Position numbers and translations under genes: made by a program. Below the pieces are notes generated by a model. The model did no database searches. It worked only from the letters and a program-made list of their open reading frames with translations, and was not told where the DNA came from. Positions 48,801-57,645 of a stretch of DNA of 64,000 nucleotides are shown here, in pieces. This DNA comes from Planctomycetota bacterium (lineage in GTDB: Bacteria > Planctomycetota > UBA1135 > GCA-002686595): the NCBI GenBank assembly GCA_947484275.1, contig CANKOY010000007.1, positions 24,493 to 88,492 of the forward strand, read 5' to 3'. The number at the start of each line of letters is the position of its first letter. Within the stretch, counting starts at the first letter, position 1.

Positions 48801-50879
48801 CACGCGCCCGCCTTCGCTTGGACGCAGGTGCCCGCTGCGGTCGGCATTGATCACCAGCTGTTCGCCGGAACCCGAGATGATCTGCTCGCCACTGGTTTGG
48901 AATTCGACGTTACCCGTGGCCGAGAGCCCGCGGCTTTCGAGCTTCTCCAACTCCTTGCCCGGCGACCAAGCGCGCGCGTTGACGGAGGACGCGCTCACTT
49001 GCAGACGACCCTTGGAGTCCTCGACGCTGGCTACGACGTCTCCAGCGGAATCCAGGCGCAGCTCCTCGCCCTCTCCTTCAGGCGTGCGCGCCACGGAAAT
49101 CCAGCGCGAGTCGAGTGTGTAGTGCGCTCCGTCCAGCCCGATGTCTGCGCGCGCTTCGCCTTCGGCGCGCATTTGATCTGGGCTGAATCGGATCGAGCGC
49201 GCCTCGAGCCAGCCTTGGTCTAGTTCGCAGCGCGCCGGCTTTGTCGGTGAGCCCATCAACTCGGCGGACTCGCGGCTCTCCACCACCAACTGCTCCCCGC
49301 GTCCGCGTCCCTTTTCGTTCTCAAAACTCACGCCGCCGAGTCCGACGAAGGCGCCGGTGAGTTCGTCGAAGTCGCGCACTTCCGCGACGCTGGCCTGGAA
49401 CTTGTTCTTTCCGCCCACGACAAGGTCCACATCGCGCGCCACGGGCAGGCGAAACAACTTTGCAGCGAGCTCTAACTCCAACCCACCGCGTGCGGTCAGG
49501 TCGAATGGGGAGCCGTCGCGCAATGCGCCTGAGGCATGGGTTGAACCGGGGCTGGACAGGACTGCAATCGGCTGCCCGTCGCGGGCGAGCCTGCGCTCGA
49601 TCGAGAGGGCCTCGGTTTCCAGGGTCGAGTCGGCCCAGTTCACTTGCACCAGACCGGTCGCGTCGAGTCGCGTGAATTCTCCCGTGCTTTGGCGCGCGCC
49701 ACTCAACTTGTCCTGGGCGGTCAGCGTCAAGTCGAGCGCCGGCAGAAGCACGGTCGCGGGGCCGCGGAAGTCGAAGCGCGCGTTTGTTGCCAGCCCGACG
49801 TCGAGGGGGCCGGCGCCCACAACCTGGATGGCGAGATCCGCTGGCAGCGCGCCTTCGACGCCCGGCACAGCGCTGGCATCCACGCCGCGCAGCACCAGTT
49901 CCACGCGCGGCCCACCGCGCAGCGTCGCCCTCTGCGGCCGCCCGTCCTCGCCGAGTTCTAGCGTGGCCTCGTCGCCGAAAAAGCTCCCATCCTCGGGTTT
50001 GATGCGCACCGAACCGCTGGCTTTGACGAGTGTGGGCCGCACGTGCATCGAAGGCTTGGGTTCGACCAGCGCGTCGAGCTCCACAAGTTCGGCGTCGAGG
50101 ACCACCGGGTTTTTCCCCTCAAAGGTCATGTGCGCCCGTTCGCGCGCCACCACGCGGCTCGCCCCTTCGCCGAGCTTCTCAAGGGCGGTGAACCACAGGC
50201 CGCCGTCCGCAGAGAGCGTCGCCGGAGAACCATCTTCCAGGACCATGGTCGCGCGCGTCTCGCGTCGCAACACCAGCTCACGCGCGACGCCGTCGAAGGA
50301 CAGGCCGACACCGCTGGCGCTCAGGCCCTTGCCTTCGATGGTGACGCGCTCGTCCGAAGAGAATTTCTGATCGGCGAACGTTCCACTCGCGCGCGGAACA
50401 CGCAACGTCATGGGCACGAAGGGCGAGCCTGTGAACATCACCGCCACGACGCCGTCGAGTTCCACGGGGTGTTGCGGATCGAAGTAGGGCGAGGCTGTGA
50501 ACGAAAGTCGGCCGCGCGCCCGTTCGGCCGTGACCTCCAAGCTCATTTCCTCGGTCCCTTTGACGAAGAAACGCGCGACGAGTTTGTCGAAGCGATAGAG
50601 GCCATCGCCCAGAGACTCGGAGTCCGCGGCACTGATGCGGAACAGGGCCTTACCGCTCTCGGGATCGAGCCCGCTCCACGAGACGAAGCCGCGGCTCGCC
50701 CCGGACGCGGTGTGATCGTCACCCAGTTTGATCGGAACCAAGGGGGCCTGGCCAGTGGCCGATCCCGTGGATTGCTCTGCTGTTGGCGGGCGCGGCGCGG
50801 GCTTGCGGCCCCGATCGATCCACAACAGGATTCCGAGGCCGACGAGGAAAAGGACGATGAATAGCAGCCAGCGCTTCAT
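45834..50879 (-). CDS. Giant LptC-LptA-LptD-like fusion, LPS transport and assembly
   Basis: A 1681-residue protein. Residues 4-22 are a TM helix (LLFIVLFLVGLGILLWI) with no evident signal-peptidase site. Residues 60-230 look like the LptC periplasmic jellyroll (SWSGLDPESGKALFRISA). Residues 230-1110 form a long run of OstA/LptA-like beta repeats with recurring VELDGVV, VTIEGKG and RVTIRGTP patterns. From about 1110 (SLSGGPGIPLPPLEF) to the end lies an aromatic, beta-rich LptD-like barrel domain (VRYLHSRGLLVGGKNT; GVYKLTTRVDFIDD). LptD proteins are usually about 750-850 residues. The ATG overlaps the kdsC stop. KDO genes kdsC and kdsD precede it, which supports an LPS role. Domain limits are estimates. 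Confidence 0.78.
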   Translation of the reverse strand: MKRWLLFIVLFLVGLGILLWIDRGRKPAPRPPTAEQSTGSATGQAPLVPIKLGDDHTASGASRGFVSWSGLDPESGKALFRISAADSESLGDGLYRFDKLVARFFVKGTEEMSLEVTAERARGRLSFTASPYFDPQHPVELDGVVAVMFTGSPFVPMTLRVPRASGTFADQKFSSDERVTIEGKGLSASGVGLSFDGVARELVLRRETRATMVLEDGSPATLSADGGLWFTALEKLGEGASRVVARERAHMTFEGKNPVVLDAELVELDALVEPKPSMHVRPTLVKASGSVRIKPEDGSFFGDEATLELGEDGRPQRATLRGGPRVELVLRGVDASAVPGVEGALPADLAIQVVGAGPLDVGLATNARFDFRGPATVLLPALDLTLTAQDKLSGARQSTGEFTRLDATGLVQVNWADSTLETEALSIERRLARDGQPIAVLSSPGSTHASGALRDGSPFDLTARGGLELELAAKLFRLPVARDVDLVVGGKNKFQASVAEVRDFDELTGAFVGLGGVSFENEKGRGRGEQLVVESRESAELMGSPTKPARCELDQGWLEARSIRFSPDQMRAEGEARADIGLDGAHYTLDSRWISVARTPEGEGEELRLDSAGDVVASVEDSKGRLQVSASSVNARAWSPGKELEKLESRGLSATGNVEFQTSGEQIISGSGEQLVINADRSGHLRPSEGGRVQMRGQLPERAVTFELGAGVVSFSPSNITAQNPVITLDGIDVPLGLEHSGAQSPLRAIAGSLSVDPTSILFTEGVYLAQEGAVNFSWSLDAENLVLTGEEQPDLEGGGKHFSVSTALAWGGFQAVLADQGTARGDSLLLDRAANRVTIRGTPAEFDRGGQRLRTDWLELELDTGFLRSSRGTWVPLEESEGAYVVSFESMEPVDGLDSRVQVVREIKLVEPAKQREIRAAWALLWLDEERLRRLSAKALREPGAEDVAIDAGPLPQSTSDGPAAQKLRTLGVARWVREIYLEGNIEMFLRGERRIRADAVYMNLLRGDGWVRDIDITMEDLPHRAVAKRLKLHADWMRLSSDGTARAEGAVVTSCEHEEPHYTVSLGDLRMKLRRSEVSGDGRVVEGEQGNGKIEGYNITSRDNSVSLSGGPGIPLPPLEFSTDAEFRSEAFSFFGLRPMDFGSSARFGAFIGLSIDLPLDWASEQVGRLLGSGKMKPKGGNTPYVRYLHSRGLLVGGKNTIEERGVYKLTTRVDFIDDHGRDRGLVRDDDRDSLRTWLRMSGRRVVSSEEWFDFNLTGQTDAGVQAEFFEGDFLGWEERETYVHWRRAQGLDYTRATAETQVDDYRSEVLEQPSVGYTRARGPLASWWDRDLLYTSDTTISRLRRMEGDVRVDPSGNRIIQDPFGVQILDGHGDEEASRLDTTQRWELPVPLGILNARLVPFIEGRATAWDRGATESEAPSRAGLFGGAEATTTFWRLYGDGDIHTLTPSLGFRGELAAEQSGPTPARFDVVEDPIEGTLTEIGLRSRWVKPSDLGRADAEERFLDIELRETYASGLQSSRDDGWQPLRVNAQWLTAVMNMPFGVTHDGRYDLNASETVYSRSLVGVRPIPSLELQAGFDDALDLAGDRLYSAWSVGARYDFSSKWQFEGRETVSTRSGNQLSSGVLLRRIGHDFIFEIQYSYTAGEGGSSVSFGLIPLLAYRERRFGYLSRWQSVGN

Positions 50880-51418
50880 GACTCGCTCGCCCCTGCGGAG
50901 GCGACGAGCTCGTCCCAGGCTCCGCGAGCGCGCAGCAGTCTCTCGGCCATTTCGCGCACCGCGCCATGACCGCCGCGCGCCACGGTCACGAAGCTCGCCC
51001 TCGCGATCACTTCGGCCCTGGCGTTCGCCGGTGCGACGCGCACCGATGCCCGGGCGAACAGACCGAGGTCCGCCAGGTCATCACCCATGGCCAAGGTGGC
51101 CTCGGGCGCGATTCGAAGGCGTTCTTGCAGGGACTCCAGGACCCGTCGCTTGGGACCCGCGCGAAGGTGTAGTTCGCGCACGCCCAGTTCCTTTGCGCGC
51201 GCCTCCGTGGCCTTGGATCCACGGCCCGTGATCCAGGCCACCTCGACACCGGCCCGCAGGAGCCAGACGATCGCCGCGCCGTCGTGGACGTGAAAGTGCT
51301 GAACTTCCTCGGCGCCGCTGTAGACCACCCGGCCATCGGTCAGCACCCCGTCCACATCAAGAACCGCCAAGCGCACCGCGCTCAGCGTCTTCAAGTCAAC
51401 GTTCGGATCCGGCGCCAT
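50876..51418 (-). CDS. kdsC: 3-deoxy-D-manno-octulosonate 8-phosphate phosphatase
   Basis: A 180-residue HAD-family (C0-type) phosphatase. Motif I is VLDVDGVLTDG with D21 and D23, motif II is WITGRGS, then a conserved Lys, and motif III is AMGDDLADLGLF. Size and the DGVLTDGR sequence are typical of KdsC, which frees KDO from KDO-8-phosphate. It lies 55 nt downstream of kdsD and overlaps the LptD-like gene start by 4 nt. kdsA and kdsB are not in the window. Confidence 0.92.
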   Translation of the reverse strand: MAPDPNVDLKTLSAVRLAVLDVDGVLTDGRVVYSGAEEVQHFHVHDGAAIVWLLRAGVEVAWITGRGSKATEARAKELGVRELHLRAGPKRRVLESLQERLRIAPEATLAMGDDLADLGLFARASVRVAPANARAEVIARASFVTVARGGHGAVREMAERLLRARGAWDELVASAGASES

Positions 51419-51473
51419 CGCAGCGGAGCATAAACTTCGCCTCCCCCAGACGCGCGCGAAGATTGGCGGGCTG

Positions 51474-52469
51474 CTAGACGCGCGTGTCCAGGAGATCCTG
51501 AACGTCCACCAGGCCAACCGGGCGGCGGTCCTCGTCGATCACCGGCATCTGGTCCACGCGATGCTCGCGCATCATGCGCTCGACCGCCTGGATCAGCTCG
51601 CTGGGTAGAACGCACTTGGGGTTCTTGCCCATGAGCGGATCGATTGGGTCCTCGTGGCGCAGGCTTCCCAGCTCCTTGAAGTGCCGGCGGAAGTCACCGT
51701 CGGTGAAAATCCCCGCCAGGCAGCCGTCGCTGTCCACGATGAGGGCCGCGCCGGGGCGCCCGGGTGTATCGCTCATGACGCGTAGCACCTCAACCAGCGG
51801 AGTCCCGCTTGCGCACACCGGCAGCTCGCGGCCTTGGCGCATGACCTCGCCGACACGCATCAGCTTGCGGCCCAGGGCACCCGCGGGGTGGTAGAGCGCG
51901 TACTCCTCGCGCGAAAACTGGCGTTCCTTCGAAACTACCATGGCCAGTGCGTCGCCGAGGGCCAAGAGGGCAGAGGTGCTCGCCGTGGGAGCCAACCCCA
52001 GGGGGCAGGCCTCATCGATGGGGCCGATGTCGAGCACCACATCCGCCAGGCGCCCCAGGGTCGACGTCGCCATGCCGGTCATCGCGATCAGGCGAGCGCC
52101 GATCTTGCGCACGGCGGGCACCAGGAGCTTGATCTCAATGGTCTCGCCGGAATTGGATAGGGCCAGGACCAGGTCTCGGCCTCGGATCCGGCCCAGATCG
52201 CCGTGCAGGGCCTCGGCGGGGTGCAGGAAAATCGAGGGCGTACCCGTGCTCGCCAAGGTCGCGGAGACCTTTTGGGCGATCAGGCCGGCCTTTCCCATGC
52301 CGGTGACCACGACGACGCCCCCGCAGCCGAGGATCAGATCCGTCGCGCGAGAAAAGCTGTCCCCCAGCCGCGCTTCCAGGTTCGAGATCGCACGCGCCTC
52401 GACGCGGATGACCTCGCGGGCGTGGGCCAAGCGCGCCTCGGAATCAGTGGTCAAATCGTTGGCGTTCAT
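51474..52469 (-). CDS. kdsD: D-arabinose 5-phosphate isomerase
   Basis: A 331-residue protein from ATG 52469 (alternative ATG 52487). The SIS domain (residues 35-170) has VVVTGMGKAGLIAQKVSATLASTGTPS, ALSNSGETIE and the glutamate/histidine residues of the EALHGDLG block. A pair of CBS domains fills the C-terminal 130 residues (TDGDFRRHF; MPVIDEDRRPVGLVDVQDLL). The enzyme makes arabinose 5-phosphate for KDO. The TAG stop lies in a CTAGCAGCCCG sequence identical to the ends of the repeat at 15723. Divergent from the site-2 protease gene. Confidence 0.93.
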   Translation of the reverse strand: MNANDLTTDSEARLAHAREVIRVEARAISNLEARLGDSFSRATDLILGCGGVVVVTGMGKAGLIAQKVSATLASTGTPSIFLHPAEALHGDLGRIRGRDLVLALSNSGETIEIKLLVPAVRKIGARLIAMTGMATSTLGRLADVVLDIGPIDEACPLGLAPTASTSALLALGDALAMVVSKERQFSREEYALYHPAGALGRKLMRVGEVMRQGRELPVCASGTPLVEVLRVMSDTPGRPGAALIVDSDGCLAGIFTDGDFRRHFKELGSLRHEDPIDPLMGKNPKCVLPSELIQAVERMMREHRVDQMPVIDEDRRPVGLVDVQDLLDTRV

Positions 52470-52630
52470 TGGGCTTGATTGTCGCATGCGGCGGGGCCGG
52501 GCGCGTGAATCCTACGGAGCCGAGCGTCCGTCGCAAGACGAGGCGCTGTCCGTTGGCCCTGTGCTATAAACCCCCGTCCGTCGTCCGGTCACCGATCTGC
52601 CGCCGCCCCACGCATCAACGACCAATCCCC

Positions 52631-53377
52631 TTGGGTACCCGTCCTTCGATTTCCTGGTTGCGGCGCATTGGGGAGGTCTCCTGTCTGGGCCTCGTCGTGA
52701 CCGCCGTGGCGCCGTCTGCGGCCGCCAGCGGCAGCTTGGGCCCCTTGGGCATCGCTCTGGTGGTGGCCTTCCTGGTTCTGTCGCTTGGGATCCACGAGGC
52801 AGCCCACGCCTGGGTCGCCTATCGCTGCGGGGATCCGACAGCCAAGGAACTGGGGCGGATGACGCTGAATCCGATCCCGCACATCGACCTGTGGATGACG
52901 ATTCTGCTGCCCGGACTGCTGGCTTTCATGGGAGCGCCAATTTTCGGCGGGGCCAAGCCAGTGCCTGTCAACTTCCACCGCCTGCGCTCTCCCCTGCGCG
53001 ACATGGCCCTGGTGGCCCTCGCCGGCCCTGCGTCGAACTTTCTGATCGCCATCGTGTTCGCCGCGGCGTGGAAGATTTGCATCGCCTACGGAGGCTACGA
53101 GCAGGACTCACTAATGGCGCTCGTGCTGCAGTGGTCTTTCTTCTCCAACGTGATGTTGACGGCGTTCAACCTGATTCCGATTCCGCCGTTGGACGGATCG
53201 CGCGTGATGACCTGGCTGCTTCCGGCGCCCATGCGCCATGGGTACATGGCCCTGGAGCGCTTCGGCATCCTGCTCGTATTCCTCTTGCTCTACATTCCCC
53301 AGGTTCGGGCCCTGCTGTTCCAGATGGGCGATGGCATCATGAGCCTGATCGCGAGCCTGACCTCGGGGATCGGATGA
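52631..53377 (+). CDS. Site-2-protease-type M50 peptidase
   Basis: An integral membrane metalloprotease. The zinc motif HEAAH sits in LGIHEAAHAWVAY, and the second site is FNLIPIPPLDGSRV with the ligand Asp. GDPTAKELGRMTLNPIPHID between them is the usual M50B core of short bacterial S2P homologues. About five or six TM segments are visible. The start is uncertain: no ATG exists upstream, TTG codons at 52631 and 52658 and a GTG at 52697 are in frame. The stop overlaps the scpA start (ATGA), a pairing often seen in bacteria. Confidence 0.85.
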   Translation: MGTRPSISWLRRIGEVSCLGLVVTAVAPSAAASGSLGPLGIALVVAFLVLSLGIHEAAHAWVAYRCGDPTAKELGRMTLNPIPHIDLWMTILLPGLLAFMGAPIFGGAKPVPVNFHRLRSPLRDMALVALAGPASNFLIAIVFAAAWKICIAYGGYEQDSLMALVLQWSFFSNVMLTAFNLIPIPPLDGSRVMTWLLPAPMRHGYMALERFGILLVFLLLYIPQVRALLFQMGDGIMSLIASLTSGIG

Positions 53378-54276
53378 ACGCAGACTTCACAGTTCGACTT
53401 GAGCAGGTATTCCAGGGCCCCCTGGATCTCTTGCTGCATTTGGTCAACGAGCAAGAAGTCGAGATCCACGAAGTCGAGATCAATCGCATCATCGACGGGT
53501 ACCTCAAGTACTTGAAGGCCCTCGAGGAGATCGACATCGAAGTCGCCGGCGACTTCCTTTTGATGGCGGCGACCTTGATGGCGATCAAGTCGCGCTCGCT
53601 GTTGCCGCGCGATGAGGTGGACCTCGACGAAGAGCTCGATCCGCGCGACGAACTGATTCAGCGCCTGATCGAGTACCGTCACTTCAAGGAGGTTTCGCGC
53701 GAGTTGTCCGAGCGCTTGGACGCGCGCGCGCGGCTCTATCCACTCGGTCCGCGGGCCGAACGGACGGAGGATCACGAAGAACCGACCATCGACCTCGGCG
53801 AAGTCACGCACTGGGACTTGCTCGCGGCCTTCTCGCGTCTGATGCGCGAGACCCTGGCCAACCGCTCGCTGAAGATCCAGCGCGACGACCGCCCCCTGCG
53901 CTGGTACGTCGAGCACCTGTTGGGCTGGATCGGCGCGCGGCGCGAAGTGACCCTGCGCCAGCTGCTGCTGGAAGCCACCGACGGCGAGGGCGCTTCCAAG
54001 GCGACTCTGATTGGCTCCTTCTGCGCCTTGCTCGAACTGGTCAAGCTCGGAGTTGCGAGCGCCGTGCAGGCGACGCGCGAGAGCGAAATCACGATCGTCC
54101 TGCGCGACGATCTCCGCGGCGACCTGGCGGACATCGTGCGCCACAGCGAATTCGACGACGAGTCGCTCGCTGGAACCGGTCTGGTCAGCGGTGCCGACGC
54201 CCAGGCGAGAGCAGAGGCCGATCAGCACATGACGGTGCCGTCGGAAAGCGAGCAGGGCGTGCCCGCGCCCGGCTGA
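53374..54276 (+). CDS. scpA: Segregation and condensation protein A
   Basis: A 300-residue kleisin. The N-terminus VRLEQVFQGPLDLLLHLVNEQEVEIHEVEI is the classic ScpA opening that contacts the SMC neck. Further markers are YLKYLKALEEIDIEVAGDFLLMAATLMAIKSRSLLP, a helical middle segment, and a C-terminal winged-helix region (GSFCALLELVKLGVASAVQ) for the SMC head. ScpA with ScpB and SMC organises newly replicated origins, fitting the nearby oriC and parABS. ScpB is not in the window. Coupled to the M50 gene. Confidence 0.94.
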   Translation: MNADFTVRLEQVFQGPLDLLLHLVNEQEVEIHEVEINRIIDGYLKYLKALEEIDIEVAGDFLLMAATLMAIKSRSLLPRDEVDLDEELDPRDELIQRLIEYRHFKEVSRELSERLDARARLYPLGPRAERTEDHEEPTIDLGEVTHWDLLAAFSRLMRETLANRSLKIQRDDRPLRWYVEHLLGWIGARREVTLRQLLLEATDGEGASKATLIGSFCALLELVKLGVASAVQATRESEITIVLRDDLRGDLADIVRHSEFDDESLAGTGLVSGADAQARAEADQHMTVPSESEQGVPAPG

Positions 54277-54418
54277 GCCGCGTCCGGGCGCCGTCCGAGA
54301 CCTTCGTCGCGGCCCCAATGCATGCCGGGGGTGGACGCGCCGCCAATCCGGTCCCATATTGCCCCTCCGATATTCCACACCGAGCCCACACTGAGCAACG
54401 AGATCCGAGAATCAGCTA

Positions 54419-54742
54419 ATGAGCAACGCACACGACGTCACCGACAGCACCTGGGACAGCGCAGTCCTGCAAAGCGACCTTCCCGTCCTGGTTGACTTCT
54501 GGGCGGAGTGGTGCGGCCCCTGCCGCGCGATGTCGCCCTACGTCGACAAGCTGGCCACGGAACTGACCGGCAAGCTGAAGGTGGTCAAGCTGAACACACA
54601 GGACAACACCGAAGTCCCGTCCAAGTACGGCATCAGCGCGATTCCGACGTTTCTGATCATCAAGGGCGGAAACGTCGTGCACCAGATCGTCGGCTCGCAG
54701 CCCTACGACGCGTTCAAGAAGACGGTGATGTCGAAGATCTGA
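54419..54742 (+). CDS. trxA: Thioredoxin
   Basis: A 107-residue thioredoxin with the active site WCGPC (C32, C35), preceded by VLVDFWAE and followed by the cis-proline segment SAIPTFLIIKGG. No signal peptide, so cytoplasmic. It follows scpA by 142 bp and precedes fmt by 17 bp. A role in reducing cytoplasmic disulfides is expected, working alongside bacillithiol in this organism. Confidence 0.96.
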   Translation: MSNAHDVTDSTWDSAVLQSDLPVLVDFWAEWCGPCRAMSPYVDKLATELTGKLKVVKLNTQDNTEVPSKYGISAIPTFLIIKGGNVVHQIVGSQPYDAFKKTVMSKI

Positions 54743-54759
54743 TCCACCGCGGCGGACTG

Positions 54760-55716
54760 ATGCGCTTCGTTTTCCTCGGTTCGCCGCCGTTTGCCACGCC
54801 GGTCTTCGAGCGCCTGCTGCGCGGTCCGCACCAGGCCTTGGCGTTGGTGACCCTGCCGGATCGGCCCCGCGGCCGCGGACAGAAGGTCGAACCTTCGGCT
54901 TTGGTGCGGTTGGCGCACGAGCGCGAAATCCCGGTACTTCAGCCCGACGATCCCCACAGCGCTGCGCATGTGGATCAACTGCGCGCGCTCGCGCCCGATG
55001 TGCTGCTCGTGGCGAGCTACGGCGTCATTCTGAAGCCGGCGACCCTAGAGCTTGCGCCACACGGCGCGCTCAATGTCCACGCATCGCTGCTGCCGCGCAA
55101 TCGCGGCGCTTCGCCGATCCAGGCCGCGATCCAATCTGGTGACGCGAAGACGGGCGTCAGCCTGCAGCGCATCGTGCAACGGCTCGACGAAGGCGACGTG
55201 ATGTTGGCTCGCGAGCATGTGATCGGACCCGAGGACAGCGCCGCGGAACTCCTGGATGCGCTGGCGGTGCTCGGCGGCGAGCTTGCGGCGCAGGGCCTCG
55301 ATCTCCTCGCCCAGGGCCGCGCCGTGTTCACGCCCCAGGATCACACCCGTGCGACATTCGCGCGCAAGCTGAAGAAGGAGCACGGTCGGATGGACTTCAC
55401 TGGATCTGCTGCAGACTTGGCGCGACAGGTTCGCGCCCAGAATCCCTGGCCCGGAGCGCGCTGTCTCGACCCGAAGGGCCGCGAGCTTGTGGTGCTGCGA
55501 GCGCGCGCCGTGGAGACAACGACGACCGGCGAGCCCGGGGAGTTGCTCGAGACTTCACCGCGCGCCGTGCTGGCCTGCGGCGCGAGCGCCCTGGAGTTGA
55601 TCGAAGTCGTCCCGGCTGGAAAACGTCCGATGTCTGCGCCGGATTTCCTGCGCGGTTTGCGCGCCGTTCAAGGCGAGCGCTTCGCCAGCCTGCCGCTGGG
55701 CGCGAAGGAGGCCTGA
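54760..55716 (+). CDS. fmt: Methionyl-tRNA formyltransferase
   Basis: A 318-residue enzyme that formylates initiator Met-tRNA. The N-terminal formyltransferase domain has FLGSPPFATPVFERLL, the ASYGVILKP strand, and the catalytic block NVHASLLPRNRGASPIQAAI with His and Asn. The HDGDVM-equivalent is LDEGDVML. The C-terminal OB-like domain ends at GERFASLPLG. rsmB follows after 1 nt. No def gene is in the window. Confidence 0.95.
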   Translation: MRFVFLGSPPFATPVFERLLRGPHQALALVTLPDRPRGRGQKVEPSALVRLAHEREIPVLQPDDPHSAAHVDQLRALAPDVLLVASYGVILKPATLELAPHGALNVHASLLPRNRGASPIQAAIQSGDAKTGVSLQRIVQRLDEGDVMLAREHVIGPEDSAAELLDALAVLGGELAAQGLDLLAQGRAVFTPQDHTRATFARKLKKEHGRMDFTGSAADLARQVRAQNPWPGARCLDPKGRELVVLRARAVETTTTGEPGELLETSPRAVLACGASALELIEVVPAGKRPMSAPDFLRGLRAVQGERFASLPLGAKEA

Positions 55717-55717
55717 G

Positions 55718-57067
55718 GTGCCGAGATTCACTGCTTGGCGCCTGCTGCGCTCCGGTTCGATCACCCCGCTGCGCGATGTCGACGCCGAGGCGGACGACCG
55801 CGGGCTCGACGCGCGCGATCGCGGTCTCTTGCGGCGTCTGATCGGCACCGAAGTTCGTCGCCGTGCGACCCTGCGCGCGCTCGTGCGCTGCTATGCCCGC
55901 GGCAAACCCTCGGCGGATTTTTCAGCGCATCTGCACCTAGCGATGGTTCAGGCGCTGTTCCTCGATCGCATTCCCGACCACGCCTTGGCGAGCGAAACCG
56001 TGCGCTTGATCGAGGAGACCTGTCTGCCCGCCGACGTGCGCAACGCCAAAGGCATCCTGCATGCGCTGCTCTTGTCGCGCACGCGCGACCACGTCGGCAA
56101 TCCGCGCCGCGACATCATCGGTCGGCCCTACGCCCTCGACCGCGATGTCTTCCACGACCCGGAGGAACATCCGCTGCTGTGGGCCGAGGACGCGCTGTCG
56201 ATGCCCGCGCCACTGATGAAGGGCTGGATCGCGCGCCACGGAATTGAACGCGCACGCGCACTGGCCGTCGGCGCCCTGGAGGAACCGGAACTCTCGCTGC
56301 GCGTTGCGCGCGGCACGCGCGAGGAACTCGCCGCAGAACTGAGCTCTCTTGGCATTGCCACGCGCCACGGCCGCCATGGGAGCGTGCTGCTGGCGAGCGC
56401 GGACCGCGCCGAAGCGCTGCTGCATTCAGCGCCCATGGGCGAAGGTCGCGTCAGCGTCCAAGGCGAGAGCGCACTGCGCGCCGCGGAAGCCGTGCAGGCT
56501 CAGTCCGGGGAGACGCTGCTCGATCTGTGCGCAGCGCCAGGCGGCAAGACGGCGGTGCTCGCCCAAAGCGGCGCGCGCGTCGTAGCTTGCGACGTCAGCG
56601 AGGCCAAACTTGCCCGTCTGCGTTCGACACTAGAGCGGCTTGGGCTCGCGCAACAGGTGGAACTGTGCATCTCCAACGGCACAGCTGACGTGCCGCCGCG
56701 CGAATTCGACGGCGTCCTCGTGGACGCACCGTGCACGAACACGGGCGTGCTGGCGCAGCGCCCCGAGGCACGCTGGCGTTTCGGCCCGAAGGCGCGAGCG
56801 GAACTGGTGACGCTGCAGTCGCGGCTGCTGCGCGAGGGAGCGCAGCGCGTGCGAGTCGGCGGCCGACTGGTCTGGTCCACCTGCAGCCTCGAGCCCGAGG
56901 AAAACTCGCGCCTGGTGCGCACCTTCCTGGCCGAAGCGTCGGAGTTCAAGCTCGAGGAAGAAGCCGAGAGCCTGCCCGAGAACTCCGCCCCAGATACCGC
57001 CGCGCAGTTTCAGGGAAACGGGCCCACGGACGGCGGATACTTCGCGCGCCTGCGGCGTTATCGTTGA
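55718..57067 (+). CDS. rsmB: 16S rRNA m5C967 methyltransferase
   Basis: A 449-residue protein with a GTG start. Residues 25-150 are the NusB-like RNA-binding domain (RDRGLLRRLIGTEVRRRATL). The SAM domain has LLDLCAAPGGKTAVLA, the DAPCTNTGVL motif IV cysteine and the WSTCSLEPEEN motif VI catalytic cysteine, both required for 5-methylcytosine transfer. The fmt-rsmB pairing is very common in bacteria and supports this identity over related RsmF/NOP2 types. Confidence 0.93.
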   Translation: MPRFTAWRLLRSGSITPLRDVDAEADDRGLDARDRGLLRRLIGTEVRRRATLRALVRCYARGKPSADFSAHLHLAMVQALFLDRIPDHALASETVRLIEETCLPADVRNAKGILHALLLSRTRDHVGNPRRDIIGRPYALDRDVFHDPEEHPLLWAEDALSMPAPLMKGWIARHGIERARALAVGALEEPELSLRVARGTREELAAELSSLGIATRHGRHGSVLLASADRAEALLHSAPMGEGRVSVQGESALRAAEAVQAQSGETLLDLCAAPGGKTAVLAQSGARVVACDVSEAKLARLRSTLERLGLAQQVELCISNGTADVPPREFDGVLVDAPCTNTGVLAQRPEARWRFGPKARAELVTLQSRLLREGAQRVRVGGRLVWSTCSLEPEENSRLVRTFLAEASEFKLEEEAESLPENSAPDTAAQFQGNGPTDGGYFARLRRYR

Positions 57068-57102
57068 GCCGCCCAAGACAATCCCAAGTCCCACTTCACC
57101 CC

Positions 57103-57645
57103 ATGGCACGCAATTCAGAATCCAACGACCGCCGCCGCAGTGTCGAGCAGCGCTCCAATCCGGCGCTCGTCCCGAGCTTGATCGCACTGGTCCTGATTGT
57201 CGGAGCCGTGGCCGCGGCGCTCATGACCAAGCGCAACAAGGACGAAGCGGAGACCTCTACGCCGAAGCTGCAGCCCTTCGCGGACATGCCGCCCGAAGCC
57301 GCGCCTGCACCGCGCGTGCAGAAGCCGGGATCCAATCTGCCGCCGGCGCCGGACAGCATCGCGACCGAGCCGCAGTGGTTGAGCGCCCAGGTCCTCGCCG
57401 CGGAAGGCCGGGTCTTCTACGACGCAGCGGTTGCGGCCAAGAGCAAGGGCGATTTGGCGCTGGCGCGCGAGCAGGGCATCCTTGCGCGCGACAAGTACGA
57501 CACCGCCGTGGAGCAGACGGCGGACTGGGAAGAGACCATCTTGTCGCAATACAACGAGTACGACTCGAAAGTGCGCAGCATCAAGGACGCGCGCTCGGAC
57601 TGGTTCAACAAGCTGCTCTGGCTCAAGAAGAGCGTCGGGCATTGA
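57103..57645 (+). CDS. Single-TM protein of unknown function
   Basis: A 180-residue protein. A charged N-terminus is followed by one TM helix (ALVPSLIALVLIVGAVAAAL, residues 21-40), a Pro/Ala linker, and a helical C-terminal domain of about 85 residues rich in Ala, Glu and Asp (YDAAVAAKSKGDLALAREQG) that resembles a short TPR-like helical pair. I recognise no family. The stop overlaps the TTG start of the SDR gene, so the two are probably translated together. Confidence 0.65.
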   Translation: MARNSESNDRRRSVEQRSNPALVPSLIALVLIVGAVAAALMTKRNKDEAETSTPKLQPFADMPPEAAPAPRVQKPGSNLPPAPDSIATEPQWLSAQVLAAEGRVFYDAAVAAKSKGDLALAREQGILARDKYDTAVEQTADWEETILSQYNEYDSKVRSIKDARSDWFNKLLWLKKSVGH

